A stretch of 64,000 nt of DNA. It comes from Prauserella salsuginis. GTDB lineage: Bacteria; Actinomycetota; Actinomycetes; Mycobacteriales; Pseudonocardiaceae. Shown here piece by piece: positions 51,839 to 59,789 of the stretch (position 1 is its first letter; every line of letters starts with the position of its first letter). Both the position numbers and the translations under genes were made by a program. The notes beneath the pieces were generated by a model. It had not been told where the DNA came from and did not search any database. It saw only the letters and a program-made list of their open reading frames with translations. The DNA is taken from positions 552,688 to 616,687 of the forward strand of contig NZ_JANBBF010000011.1 of assembly GCF_024648885.1 (NCBI RefSeq), written 5' to 3'.

Positions 51839-53770
51839 GTGCCGACGAACCTGACCCGCGCGAGCTACGACACGCTCGTCAACGAGGCGGAGCCGAACCG
51901 AAACTACGGGAGCTGGAACCGGATTACGGTCCTCGGCGGCCCGTCGGGCGAAGTGCGATATGCGTTCGTGTTCCTGCCGGGTACGCCTCCGGCGGGCGCG
52001 TCGGTGTCGCAGGCCACGGTGCGGCTTTGGCTGCACGGCTCGAACTGGGCGGGTGGGCCGCACACGATCACCGCTCGGCGGATCATCTACCCGTGGCGCG
52101 AGTCGCTGCTGACGTGGAACCGCACCGTGTCTGGGCAGGCCACGACGCAAAACGCGGCGTCGGTGTCGGTGACGGACGGGGTCGACGGGCAGCTGGTCGA
52201 GCTCGACGTGACGCAGATGATGGCCGACGTGGCCGGCGGCGCCGCGTGGCACGGCGTGCGAATCGAGGTCGACACCGCTGACGGCACCCCGCGGCGTGTG
52301 TACTCGTCGGAGGCCACGCCGACCCGGCGGCCGCAGCTCGAGGTGGCGTGGAACCGTGCGCCGTTGGCGCCGATCGACCTGTCACCGTCCGGTGGCCAAT
52401 CCGTGTCGGTCGCCTCGCCGTGGCTGGCGTGGCACTTCCGTGACCGCGAGGGCGACGGTCAGGCCGAGTTTCAGGTGCAGCTGTCCACGACGTCCACCGT
52501 GGATTCCGGCGGGGCGTTCGGCACACCGGAGTTCGACAGCGGATGGACGGCCAGCACGGCCGAACGTCTCAACTTGTCCGACACCTCCTACGCCGGACTG
52601 GCCGATGGTGATGTGCGGTACTGGATCGTGCGCACCCGCGACGAGCACGGGGCGACATCTCCGTGGTCGGCGGTGCACGAGTTCCGCCGCGACACCAAGG
52701 GCGCGCTGGACGTGTCATCGCCGATCGATGGCGGCACGGTCGACCAGACCACCCCGCCGATCACCTCGACGATGACTGGACGGGACCAGGAGGCGCTCGC
52801 CTACCGGCTGTGGGAGCAGCGCGACGGGTACTGGCTGTCGGTGTGGTCCACCGGTCGGTTTCTCGCCGAAGCGGCCGACGGCGAGTCGTTCACGTTCGAC
52901 CTGCCCGCCGGGCTCATCCGCCACTCCGGGAATTACATGCTGGACGTGTGGTCCTACGACACTGTCGACCGTGTGGCCACGCCGGGCGACCTGGTGCACG
53001 TGCCCGCATCGGTCGAGTTCACGTTCACCCGCTCGGCTACGCCCGAGCCGGTGACCGCCCTCGACGTCGTCGACGACGGCCCCGGCGTCCGGCTGACGTG
53101 GAACCGGGCCGCTGGATTGGCCGTCCCTGACTTCTTCGCCCTCGTCGTCGACGGCGTGCGCGTGTTCGACCGGCTCGACCCGCTCGAGCACTCGCTCGGC
53201 GGCGACCCGATCGAGTTCGAAATGGTGTACTACGGCGCCACCGCGAGCGTGGAGCACACGTTCGAGATCGAGGCCGTCGTCGAGGACACCGGCGCGTTGA
53301 AGCACTCCGACGGCAACGCCACCGCGACGCACACGCTGGACCTGACAAGCCCGGGCGGCGTGTGGCTCGTCGACGACGACAACCCGCCGGCGAAGCCCGG
53401 CGAACCGCCGAGGTTGATCCGGCTTACCGGCACCGAGCCACCGGATCTGCAGATCGGCGAGTCGTCGGGCAAGTTCCACCCCATCGGCCGCCGCGACACC
53501 GTGTACATCGTCGACGCGATCCGCGGCTACGAGGGCACCGTGTCCGGCACCGTCGCCGCCGACGACCCCGGTGGCGAGGGGTTCATCGAAACCGTGGCGT
53601 GGATGAAACGCGAAGCCAACGTCGGCCGCCCCTGGCGACTGATCTTCGGCGACATCAACGTGCCGGTGCAGGTCCACGAGGTCAGCGACACGCACGCCGA
53701 CACGTACCAGCGGCGACACCCCGTGTCGATCGACGTGTCCCAGCTCGCCGAGTTCGAGGAGAGCCAGTGA
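51839..53770 (+). CDS. Tail protein with DNRLRE and Fn3-like domains
   Basis: 643 residues, GTG behind GGGAGGTGA. Residues 1-170 are a DNRLRE-type jelly roll (YGSWNRITVLGGPSGEVRYA, WTRTV-like turn, VELDVTQMMADVAGG). Then several Fn3-like sandwiches (SPWLAWHFRDREGDGQAEFQ; DGPGVRLTWNRAAG). The C-terminal ~120 residues look like a distal-tail interaction part. The likely role is surface carbohydrate binding. Confidence 0.78.
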   Translation: MPTNLTRASYDTLVNEAEPNRNYGSWNRITVLGGPSGEVRYAFVFLPGTPPAGASVSQATVRLWLHGSNWAGGPHTITARRIIYPWRESLLTWNRTVSGQATTQNAASVSVTDGVDGQLVELDVTQMMADVAGGAAWHGVRIEVDTADGTPRRVYSSEATPTRRPQLEVAWNRAPLAPIDLSPSGGQSVSVASPWLAWHFRDREGDGQAEFQVQLSTTSTVDSGGAFGTPEFDSGWTASTAERLNLSDTSYAGLADGDVRYWIVRTRDEHGATSPWSAVHEFRRDTKGALDVSSPIDGGTVDQTTPPITSTMTGRDQEALAYRLWEQRDGYWLSVWSTGRFLAEAADGESFTFDLPAGLIRHSGNYMLDVWSYDTVDRVATPGDLVHVPASVEFTFTRSATPEPVTALDVVDDGPGVRLTWNRAAGLAVPDFFALVVDGVRVFDRLDPLEHSLGGDPIEFEMVYYGATASVEHTFEIEAVVEDTGALKHSDGNATATHTLDLTSPGGVWLVDDDNPPAKPGEPPRLIRLTGTEPPDLQIGESSGKFHPIGRRDTVYIVDAIRGYEGTVSGTVAADDPGGEGFIETVAWMKREANVGRPWRLIFGDINVPVQVHEVSDTHADTYQRRHPVSIDVSQLAEFEESQ

Positions 53771-55029
53771 TCCCGCTCGGCCTGTCCGCCGACGACCAGG
53801 CAGCCTACGAACGCACCCTTGCCTCGTCGCACCGGATCCGCAAGACCGTGCGGGTGCACGACCGCGACGAGCGGGTGATCCACGAGTTCCAGGGAGCCAT
53901 CCTGTCGGGGTCGGTGCATGTCGACATGTCGGGCACCACATCTCAGTTGGGTTTCGCCGCCGGTGACGGAAACTCGAGTGGCCGTCCGGTTCGGACGCTC
54001 GAGCTGACGGTGCTATTGCCGCGCAAGGACCAGGCCTGGAACCCGTCGACGCCGGGCGAGGCCGCGTTCGCCGACAACTTCATCTCGGTCGAGTACGGCG
54101 TGTGGGTCGAGGACCTCGCCGCCGGCCCCGGGTGGGTGGACGTGCCGATCTTCTGGGGCCCGATCACCGGCATCGACCAGGACGGCGACCAGATCACCAT
54201 CCGCGGCTCCGGCAAGGAGGTCCTCGGCATGGACCCGGTGCTGCTGTGGAAGACCATCAACGTTTACCCGGGACAGTCGCGGGTCGGGGCGATCCGGTGG
54301 ATCCTGGCCAACATCGGCGAGAAGCGGTTCGACCTGCCCGCGTTCACGTCGAAGATGCGGAACCGGTGGTCACTGGACCGCCGCGCCGAGCCGTGGGTGA
54401 TGGCCTCGTCCATCGCCCGGTACGGCAACTGGCAACTGTTCTACGACGGGCGCGGACGCGCGCGGCTACGCGAGTACCCGCGGAACGTCATGTGGACGTG
54501 GCGCTCGGGCGAGGGCGGCACGCTGCTCACCAAACCGAAAATCAGCTACGACCTGTCGGCGATGCGCAACGTGGTCGAGGTCGTCGGCTCGCCCCCGTCC
54601 GGCTCCACACGGCAGATTCGCACGGAGTCGCGGCCCCCGTCGTGGCACCCGCTGTCGCCATGGTCGCTGCGCCGCAACGGCGAGCGGCGCAACGTGGTGC
54701 ACGTCGAGGACAACGCCGACGTCAACAACCGCGCCGAAGCGCGCGCGCTCGGTGACCGACTACTCGACCAGCACATCACCGCAGGCGTGCAGATCGAATT
54801 CGACTCGCTGGTGATTCCGCACCTCGAAGAGGGCGACCGGGTGGCGGTCAAGGTCGGCCCGACCTACGCCTCCGGGCCGCAGCGAGTCCTCGAGGGGCAG
54901 ACGTTCGAGTTCAGCCTGCTGCAGTTCACGATCCCGCTCTCCTCCGACGAGCCCATGTCGATCGGTCTCAACCGGCGCGTCTCGTGGCGCCGCCGCGGCG
55001 AGACCCCGTTCTACAGGTGGACACGATGA
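53767..55029 (+). CDS. Minor tail protein (baseplate-hub-like)
   Basis: 420 residues from the GTG at 53767, coupled by four bases to both neighbours. Beta-rich, with WVDVPIFWGPITGIDQDGD and ARALGDRLLDQHITAGVQIE, features of siphovirus tail-hub proteins (Siphovirus ReqiPepy6 Gp37-like). It follows the tape measure and one tail protein, the usual place. Confidence 0.78.
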   Translation: MIPLGLSADDQAAYERTLASSHRIRKTVRVHDRDERVIHEFQGAILSGSVHVDMSGTTSQLGFAAGDGNSSGRPVRTLELTVLLPRKDQAWNPSTPGEAAFADNFISVEYGVWVEDLAAGPGWVDVPIFWGPITGIDQDGDQITIRGSGKEVLGMDPVLLWKTINVYPGQSRVGAIRWILANIGEKRFDLPAFTSKMRNRWSLDRRAEPWVMASSIARYGNWQLFYDGRGRARLREYPRNVMWTWRSGEGGTLLTKPKISYDLSAMRNVVEVVGSPPSGSTRQIRTESRPPSWHPLSPWSLRRNGERRNVVHVEDNADVNNRAEARALGDRLLDQHITAGVQIEFDSLVIPHLEEGDRVAVKVGPTYASGPQRVLEGQTFEFSLLQFTIPLSSDEPMSIGLNRRVSWRRRGETPFYRWTR

Positions 55030-56384
55030 CGACCCGTACCGGACGCATCGACACCGTGTGGCTGGACTACCACGGCGTAAATCTCACCGCCGACGCACCA
55101 GCCGGATCGACGGTCCTGACCGTCGAGCACGTCGCCGACTTCGACGAGGCCGGCGGCGACCTGCTCCACGTCCCCACCGGTGAGGTGTACGCCTACGACA
55201 CCGTCGACACCACAGGCGCCGACGACACGATCATCCTCACCGACCCGCTGCCGACCGGTGTGGGCTTTGCCGAGGGCGACGCGATCCGCATCTGGCCGCT
55301 GGTGACCGACGCCTACGCGCACATACAGCTCGAGGACGACGCCGACAACGAGCCGATCGTCGCGCGCATCCAGCACCCGCTCCGCGGTCAGGTCGCCGAA
55401 GGCAGCCGCCAGGACCTCGAGCGGGAGATGGCGTTCGTCGAGTTCACCGGCCGCGAGTGGGTCGTGCGAGACGTGGTCGGCCGTGACGACGCGGTGTGGT
55501 TCGGCGAGCTGCGCACCGACCACGAGGGCAACAAGCGCATCGTGATCAACAAGCGCGGCGAATCGTCGCCGGTTGAGATCCGCCTGTACCCCTACGACGG
55601 CGACGACGACGCGTGGTCCACCCTCGGCGTCAACACCGACGTCAACACCGGCAACGTCGGCGTGTTCCTCTACCCATCGACCCGCCGCGCCGACGGCGGA
55701 TACGCCGGGCTCTCCGCGACCGAGGACGTGGCGCAGCTGCTGCACGTCCAGCCCGACGCCACCCCGGGCGTTCGAACCACGATCGCGGCCTCCGAGGACA
55801 CGTTCGGCATGCGCAGCGGCTACGGCCGCATGACCATCGACGGACAGATCCCGAACGTCGACGGCACCAACCTGCGGCGGATCACCATCGAGCACCTCGA
55901 CTCGGCCGGCGCAGCGGTCCCAAACGCCACGCTGTGGCTCCGCCGCGAACACGGTGTGAACAACTCGCCGTGGATCGCCGCGCCTGAGCGCAACTCCGGC
56001 ATCTTGTTCGGCGCCGACCGGGTGTACATCACCGGTGGCGATCAGGCCCTGTCGTCCTCATCGCACGGGCCGCTGACGTGCTCATCACTGACCCAGTCGT
56101 CGAGCCGCGAGGACAAGACCAACGTCAACGAGCTGACGTTCGACCCCGTGGCCGCCGTTTCTGACGCCACGGCCTACACCTGGAACTACCGCTCCGAAGC
56201 CGACGACGCGGCGTTCGTCCACGTCGGACCGATGGCCGAGGACCTGCCGTCCCAGGTGCTGCAGCACGACGGCGACGGCAAACCGCTCGTCGATCTTGGG
56301 TCGCTCGTGGGTGTGCTGTGGGCCGCGGTGCAGCAGCTGTCCGGCGAAGTCGCCGACCTGAAATCCCAACTCGGCCAACCGTAG
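55026..56384 (+). CDS. Tail fibre with C-terminal intramolecular chaperone (S74-like)
   Basis: 452 residues from the ATG at 55026. The N-terminal third attaches to the tail; the middle is a beta-rich shaft. From about residue 345 comes SSLTQSSSREDKTNV, then DATAYTWNYR and GSLVGVLWAAVQQLSGEVADL, the form of a peptidase S74/ICA domain that trims itself after trimer folding. It is probably receptor-binding. A four-base overlap joins it to the preceding gene. Confidence 0.8.
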   Translation: MTTRTGRIDTVWLDYHGVNLTADAPAGSTVLTVEHVADFDEAGGDLLHVPTGEVYAYDTVDTTGADDTIILTDPLPTGVGFAEGDAIRIWPLVTDAYAHIQLEDDADNEPIVARIQHPLRGQVAEGSRQDLEREMAFVEFTGREWVVRDVVGRDDAVWFGELRTDHEGNKRIVINKRGESSPVEIRLYPYDGDDDAWSTLGVNTDVNTGNVGVFLYPSTRRADGGYAGLSATEDVAQLLHVQPDATPGVRTTIAASEDTFGMRSGYGRMTIDGQIPNVDGTNLRRITIEHLDSAGAAVPNATLWLRREHGVNNSPWIAAPERNSGILFGADRVYITGGDQALSSSSHGPLTCSSLTQSSSREDKTNVNELTFDPVAAVSDATAYTWNYRSEADDAAFVHVGPMAEDLPSQVLQHDGDGKPLVDLGSLVGVLWAAVQQLSGEVADLKSQLGQP

Positions 56385-56407
56385 AACTGACTCTGGAGAT
56401 CCCCAAC

Positions 56408-57175
56408 GTGAGTAGACCACTCGCGGCGATGGCGGCTGCCCTCATGACGTCGACGCTGCTCATTTCGCCCACCGCCACAGCACAGTCCAGCACCAGCACC
56501 TGGTGCGCGAGCCAAGACCGGATCGCCGTGCTCGGCGCGAGCTCCGAAACCGGCTACGGCACCACCGGCTATGACCCGACGGTCGCGGACGAGTACGACG
56601 CGACCCGCTACGGCTGGGTCGCGAGGGTAGCGCGCAACGCGTCGGCGGAATGGGACACGGCCACCGACGTGTACGCGCACAACGGCGCCACGATCGCTGA
56701 TTTCCTTCCCGACGAGCCGAACCCCGGCGGAAGGCACTGGCCCACCACCCACAACGCGATCGACAACGTGGAGGCCACGCAGCCCGATCTGATCCTCATC
56801 GGCGGCGCCGGCGCGAACGAGTACGTGTCCAACGTCGCCCCCGCCACGTACGAGGCCCACCTGCGCGACCTGGTGCAGCAGCTCCGCGACGCCCGGTCGG
56901 GCGTGGACATCATTCTGATCACTCACCCCGATATCCAGTGGCCGGACGCCGAGCGGCCGTGGCAGGACTACGCCGCGATCACCGACCAGGTCGCTCGCGA
57001 CACCGGCTCCGGATTGGTGGACATGCGGCAGTACATCGACTCGCCGAGCACGACCGGCGCCGCGGGTGTCTGGTACAGCGACGACGCGCATCTCGCCGAC
57101 GCCGGGCAGGCGTCCCAGTCGTCGACGATGTGGACGCTGCTGTGGAGCGCGGTCGGCGGCTGCGGGACGACGTAA
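56408..57175 (+). CDS. Secreted SGNH/GDSL-like hydrolase
   Basis: 255 residues from the GTG at 56408, behind GGAGA. The signal peptide is about residues 1-26 (ALMTSTLLISPTATAQ). SGNH blocks are GASSETGYG (43-51; the usual GDS is GAS-S), GGAGANEY (132-139, for GxND) and DDAHLADAG (225-233, the Asp-x2-His pair). It probably acts as an esterase on envelope polymers. It lies between fibre and lysis genes, so it could be part of lysis or be carried on the tail. Confidence 0.75.
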   Translation: MSRPLAAMAAALMTSTLLISPTATAQSSTSTWCASQDRIAVLGASSETGYGTTGYDPTVADEYDATRYGWVARVARNASAEWDTATDVYAHNGATIADFLPDEPNPGGRHWPTTHNAIDNVEATQPDLILIGGAGANEYVSNVAPATYEAHLRDLVQQLRDARSGVDIILITHPDIQWPDAERPWQDYAAITDQVARDTGSGLVDMRQYIDSPSTTGAAGVWYSDDAHLADAGQASQSSTMWTLLWSAVGGCGTT

Positions 57176-57513
57176 TGACCCGGCCCGGCGACACCGCGAC
57201 CGACGTGGCCCTGCGCAACATGGGCCACGAGCTATCGACTCTGCGAGCAAGCATGCACGACGAGCTGGCCGCGATGCGCACCGACATTGCAACCCTGGCA
57301 CAGGAGTTGCGGGCGCACACGGCGGACCAGGGACCACGGCTCGCGGTCCTCGAGCACCGGGCCGACCAGGCCGAGCGCGCCATCGCCGATCTGGAGTCCA
57401 AACGCGACACAGCCCGCATCGAGACGCGCCGGCTGGTGGGCACCTCGGTCACGGCCGTCATCGTCGCCCTACTCGGCTGGGTGCCACCCATCATCACCTG
57501 GATCGGAGGCTGA
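57175..57513 (+). CDS. Coiled-coil, single-helix holin-like protein
   Basis: 112 residues from the ATG at 57175, overlapping the previous stop by one base. A long coiled coil (about 12-75) is followed by a C-terminal helix (SVTAVIVALLGWVPPIITWI). The C-tail-anchored topology matches actinophage membrane proteins found next to endolysins. Confidence 0.7.
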   Translation: MTRPGDTATDVALRNMGHELSTLRASMHDELAAMRTDIATLAQELRAHTADQGPRLAVLEHRADQAERAIADLESKRDTARIETRRLVGTSVTAVIVALLGWVPPIITWIGG

Positions 57514-57514
57514 C

Positions 57515-58285
57515 ATGGCCAAACCCCCATCCCCGCCCTATGTTCCCGCGAAACACACCGGCGGCAAGCAGACCCGGCTCGACCGGATCGTGCTGCACTC
57601 CACGGTGTCCGACACCAAACGAGGCGGAGCCCGCGCCATCGCGCGCTACTTCCAGAACCCGACGTACGTGTCGAGCGCGCACTACGTGGTCGACCCCGGC
57701 GAGGTCATCCAGACAGTGTGGGACCACACCATCGCCTGGCACGACGGCACGAACGTCAACAGCATCGGCGTGGAGATGTGCGACCGGCCGCGCCGGGTGC
57801 CCGGCAGGTGGCAGGGACGGCAGCACAAGCAGATGCTCGACCGCACTGCCGACCTCGTGCGGCAGCTGTGCCTCGCCTACGACATCCCGATGCGCAAGCT
57901 CACCCCGGCACAGATCCGCGCTGGCGAGAAGGGCATCTGCGGGCACGCGGACATGCGCGACGCGTTCCCCGGCTCGACGTCGCACTGGGACCCCGGCCAC
58001 TTCCCGTGGCGCCGATTCATCCGCCTGGTCAACCGAAACGGAGCAACCACCATGAGCAAGGGCAACGCACTCCGAGCGATCCGCGAGTACTGGAACAGCG
58101 AGTGGCACAAGATCAAGACCGTGAATGGGCAGGTGTCGTTGCGCGATTCGATCTTGCGCACCCGCGAGCTCGCGTGGGAGAGCTGGCAGAACCTCGGCGG
58201 CCGGATGCGCGAGCAGTCCGCGCAGCTCGACCGCATCGAGAAGAAGCTCGACCAGCTCAACACGAAGAGGGCGGGCGATGAGTGA
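57515..58285 (+). CDS. Endolysin, N-acetylmuramoyl-L-alanine amidase
   Basis: 256 residues from the ATG at 57515. The Amidase_2 domain spans about 20-165 with zinc ligands His28 (VLHSTVSD), His144 (CGHADMRD) and Asp159 (HWDPGHFP), as in AmpD. It cuts the stem peptide from glycan at lysis. Instead of a known wall-binding domain, the C-terminal 80 residues form a coiled coil (MREQSAQLDRIEKKLDQLN). It has no signal peptide, so release needs a holin. Confidence 0.9.
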   Translation: MAKPPSPPYVPAKHTGGKQTRLDRIVLHSTVSDTKRGGARAIARYFQNPTYVSSAHYVVDPGEVIQTVWDHTIAWHDGTNVNSIGVEMCDRPRRVPGRWQGRQHKQMLDRTADLVRQLCLAYDIPMRKLTPAQIRAGEKGICGHADMRDAFPGSTSHWDPGHFPWRRFIRLVNRNGATTMSKGNALRAIREYWNSEWHKIKTVNGQVSLRDSILRTRELAWESWQNLGGRMREQSAQLDRIEKKLDQLNTKRAGDE

Positions 58286-58589
58286 CCGTCTGACCTCGTG
58301 GGTGCGCACCGTCGTGCCAGCCCTGTGGGCCGCGCTCATCGCGTGGCTCGCCGGCCTCGGCCTGCCCGAGCAGTTCGCCGACACGCTCGGCGGGCTCGCC
58401 GACGAGCTCGTTGTCCCCGCGGCGCTCGCCGGGGTGTACGCGCTCGTTCGCTGGGCCGAACCGCGGCTGCCGAGGTGGCTCGCCCGGATACTGCTCGGGT
58501 CGAGCAGGCCGCCCGCGTACCGACGGCTACGTGCGCTGTCTCATGAGGTTGGTGGCACGGCGTCGTCCAGTGCGAGCTGGCGCGGGTAG
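58278..58589 (+). CDS. Holin-like membrane protein
   Basis: 103 residues from the ATG at 58278, overlapping the amidase stop. Two helices (VVPALWAALIAWLAGLGL; LVVPAALAGVYALVRWA) and a basic C-terminus fit actinophage class II-like holins. The last residues (LSHEVGGT...) are encoded by the left inverted repeat at 58532-58558, so its tail sequence would change if that segment inverted. Confidence 0.8.
   Translation: MSDRLTSWVRTVVPALWAALIAWLAGLGLPEQFADTLGGLADELVVPAALAGVYALVRWAEPRLPRWLARILLGSSRPPAYRRLRALSHEVGGTASSSASWRG
58532..58558. repeat. Left inverted repeat (27 bp)
   Basis: TGCGCTGTCTCATGAGGTTGGTGGCAC, whose inverse lies at 61430-61456 with two mismatches; 20 bp (58539-58558) are identical. 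It bounds the methyltransferase/ParB-like module. Confidence 0.85.
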
Positions 58590-58657
58590 TCGTCCGACAC
58601 CTCGATCTGCGCGGCCGCGTTGAGCGCGAAACCATCTCCTAGGGCCTTGACCTGCAT
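58541..58657 (-). CDS. Possible 38-residue peptide
   Basis: A minus-strand frame from ATG 58657 to TGA 58541 whose text (GFALNAAAQIEVSDDYPRQL, ending DDAVPPTS) reads like a real protein end. Its last codons are the left inverted repeat. No ribosome site is seen; it may be a gene remnant. Confidence 0.3.
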   Translation of the reverse strand: MQVKALGDGFALNAAAQIEVSDDYPRQLALDDAVPPTS

Positions 58658-58680
58658 ATTGTAACGTATATGATCGTTAC
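58647..58680 (+). promoter_or_regulatory. AT-rich promoter with operator-like palindrome
   Basis: -35 TTGACC (58647-58652), 16-bp spacer, -10 TATGAT (58669-58674); the ATG at 58681 would make the message leaderless. GTAACG (58661-58666) and CGTTAC (58675-58680) form an inverted repeat around the -10. Confidence 0.65.
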
Positions 58681-58902
58681 ATGTCGAGTTTGAGGACGTT
58701 GTCAGACGAAGAGCTGCGCGACCGGATTAGGGGCCTGCGTGGGGAGCAGCTTCGGCGCGCAGGGAAGTCGCACGAATGCGAGGTTTGCGACCGCGAGTTC
58801 CATGCACGGTCGGGGGCCAGGTACTGCTCCGGTCGGTGTCGGGTTGCGGCCTTCCGGGTACGGACCGGCGCAGCTGAGGCTGCGCCGGCAGGTGGTGCGT
58901 GA
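58681..58902 (+). CDS. Small zinc-ribbon protein of the methyltransferase module
   Basis: 73 residues. An N-terminal helix (LSDEELRDRIRGLRGEQL) is followed by CEVCDREFHARSGARYCSGRCR, a C-x2-C/C-x3-C ribbon with basic surroundings. It starts right at the promoter's expected transcription start. It overlaps the methyltransferase start by four bases, so the two are co-translated. It could recruit the methylase to DNA or be the regulator that binds the palindrome. Confidence 0.7.
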   Translation: MSSLRTLSDEELRDRIRGLRGEQLRRAGKSHECEVCDREFHARSGARYCSGRCRVAAFRVRTGAAEAAPAGGA

Positions 58903-59789
58903 TGTCATCCGCCACCATGACCGCGCCCTTGACGATCACCCCTGCCGGACGGACAGCGGCCGTCAGCCCATTGCGCTACCCGGGTGGCAAAGCGGTGCTG
59001 GCCAGCTTCTTCGGAGACGTGATCGAACGACTCGGCATCTCGTCGCCGAAGTACGTCGAGCCGTACGCCGGGGGCGCAGGGGCGGGCGTGGTGCTGCTGC
59101 GTCAGGACCGCATCGACGAGCTCGTGATCAACGACATCGACCCCGCGGTGCACTCATTCTGGGCCTCACTCGTCGCCAACCCAGACGCATTGGCAGGGCT
59201 GATCGTGGACACGCCGTTGAACGTGGACGAGTGGCGCAGGCAGAAGGCGGTGTACCGCGCTGCCGATGAGTCCGACCCGCTTACGTTGGGGTTCGCGTTC
59301 TTCTACCTCAACCGCACCAATCGGTCCGGCATCCTCAACGCCGGGCCGATCGGCGGCGTGAAGCAGACGGGGAACTACAAGATCGACGCCAGATATCCCG
59401 CCGACAAGCTCGCCGAGAGAGTGTCCGAGATCGGGGCGCTGGCGTCGAGGATCACCGTGCTCAACCGGGACGGCATGGCCGTCGTCCGCAGCTACGCCAA
59501 CGATCCGTCCGCGTTCACCTACGTGGACCCGCCGTACGTGGACGCAGGTGGGAGCCTGTACCTCAACGCGTTCGACCACCGCGACCACGCCGATCTAGCT
59601 AAGACCTTGGACGCGGCGGCCGACGGCAACTGGATCCTGACCTACGACCCGTCCGACTTCGTCCGCCGCCTCTACACCGCGCACGACGTGCGCGAATACC
59701 AGCTCAGCTACAGCGCCCACCGCGCAGGCAAAGCCAAGGAACTGCTCGTCGCCTCACGTCCCGTGCGCCGCCTGCTGGCGACCGCCTAA
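58899..59789 (+). CDS. D12-class N6-adenine DNA methyltransferase (Dam-like)
   Basis: 296 residues from the GTG at 58899 (an ATG follows at once). The order of motifs is alpha class: RYPGGK (26-31), EPYAGGAGAG (54-63), then catalytic DPPY (210-213, FTYVDPPYVDAG). Dam/M.MboI-type enzymes methylate adenine in short palindromes such as GATC, but I cannot read the target. No restriction enzyme of known type is beside it; the opposite gene is a ParB/Srx-like protein whose stop overlaps by three bases. Confidence 0.9.
   Translation: MMSSATMTAPLTITPAGRTAAVSPLRYPGGKAVLASFFGDVIERLGISSPKYVEPYAGGAGAGVVLLRQDRIDELVINDIDPAVHSFWASLVANPDALAGLIVDTPLNVDEWRRQKAVYRAADESDPLTLGFAFFYLNRTNRSGILNAGPIGGVKQTGNYKIDARYPADKLAERVSEIGALASRITVLNRDGMAVVRSYANDPSAFTYVDPPYVDAGGSLYLNAFDHRDHADLAKTLDAAADGNWILTYDPSDFVRRLYTAHDVREYQLSYSAHRAGKAKELLVASRPVRRLLATA

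Noticed and set aside
58336..58635. 99-codon minus-strand frame opposite the holin-like gene
   Set aside because: Arg/Thr-rich shadow; a different minus frame (58541-58657) has more protein-like text.
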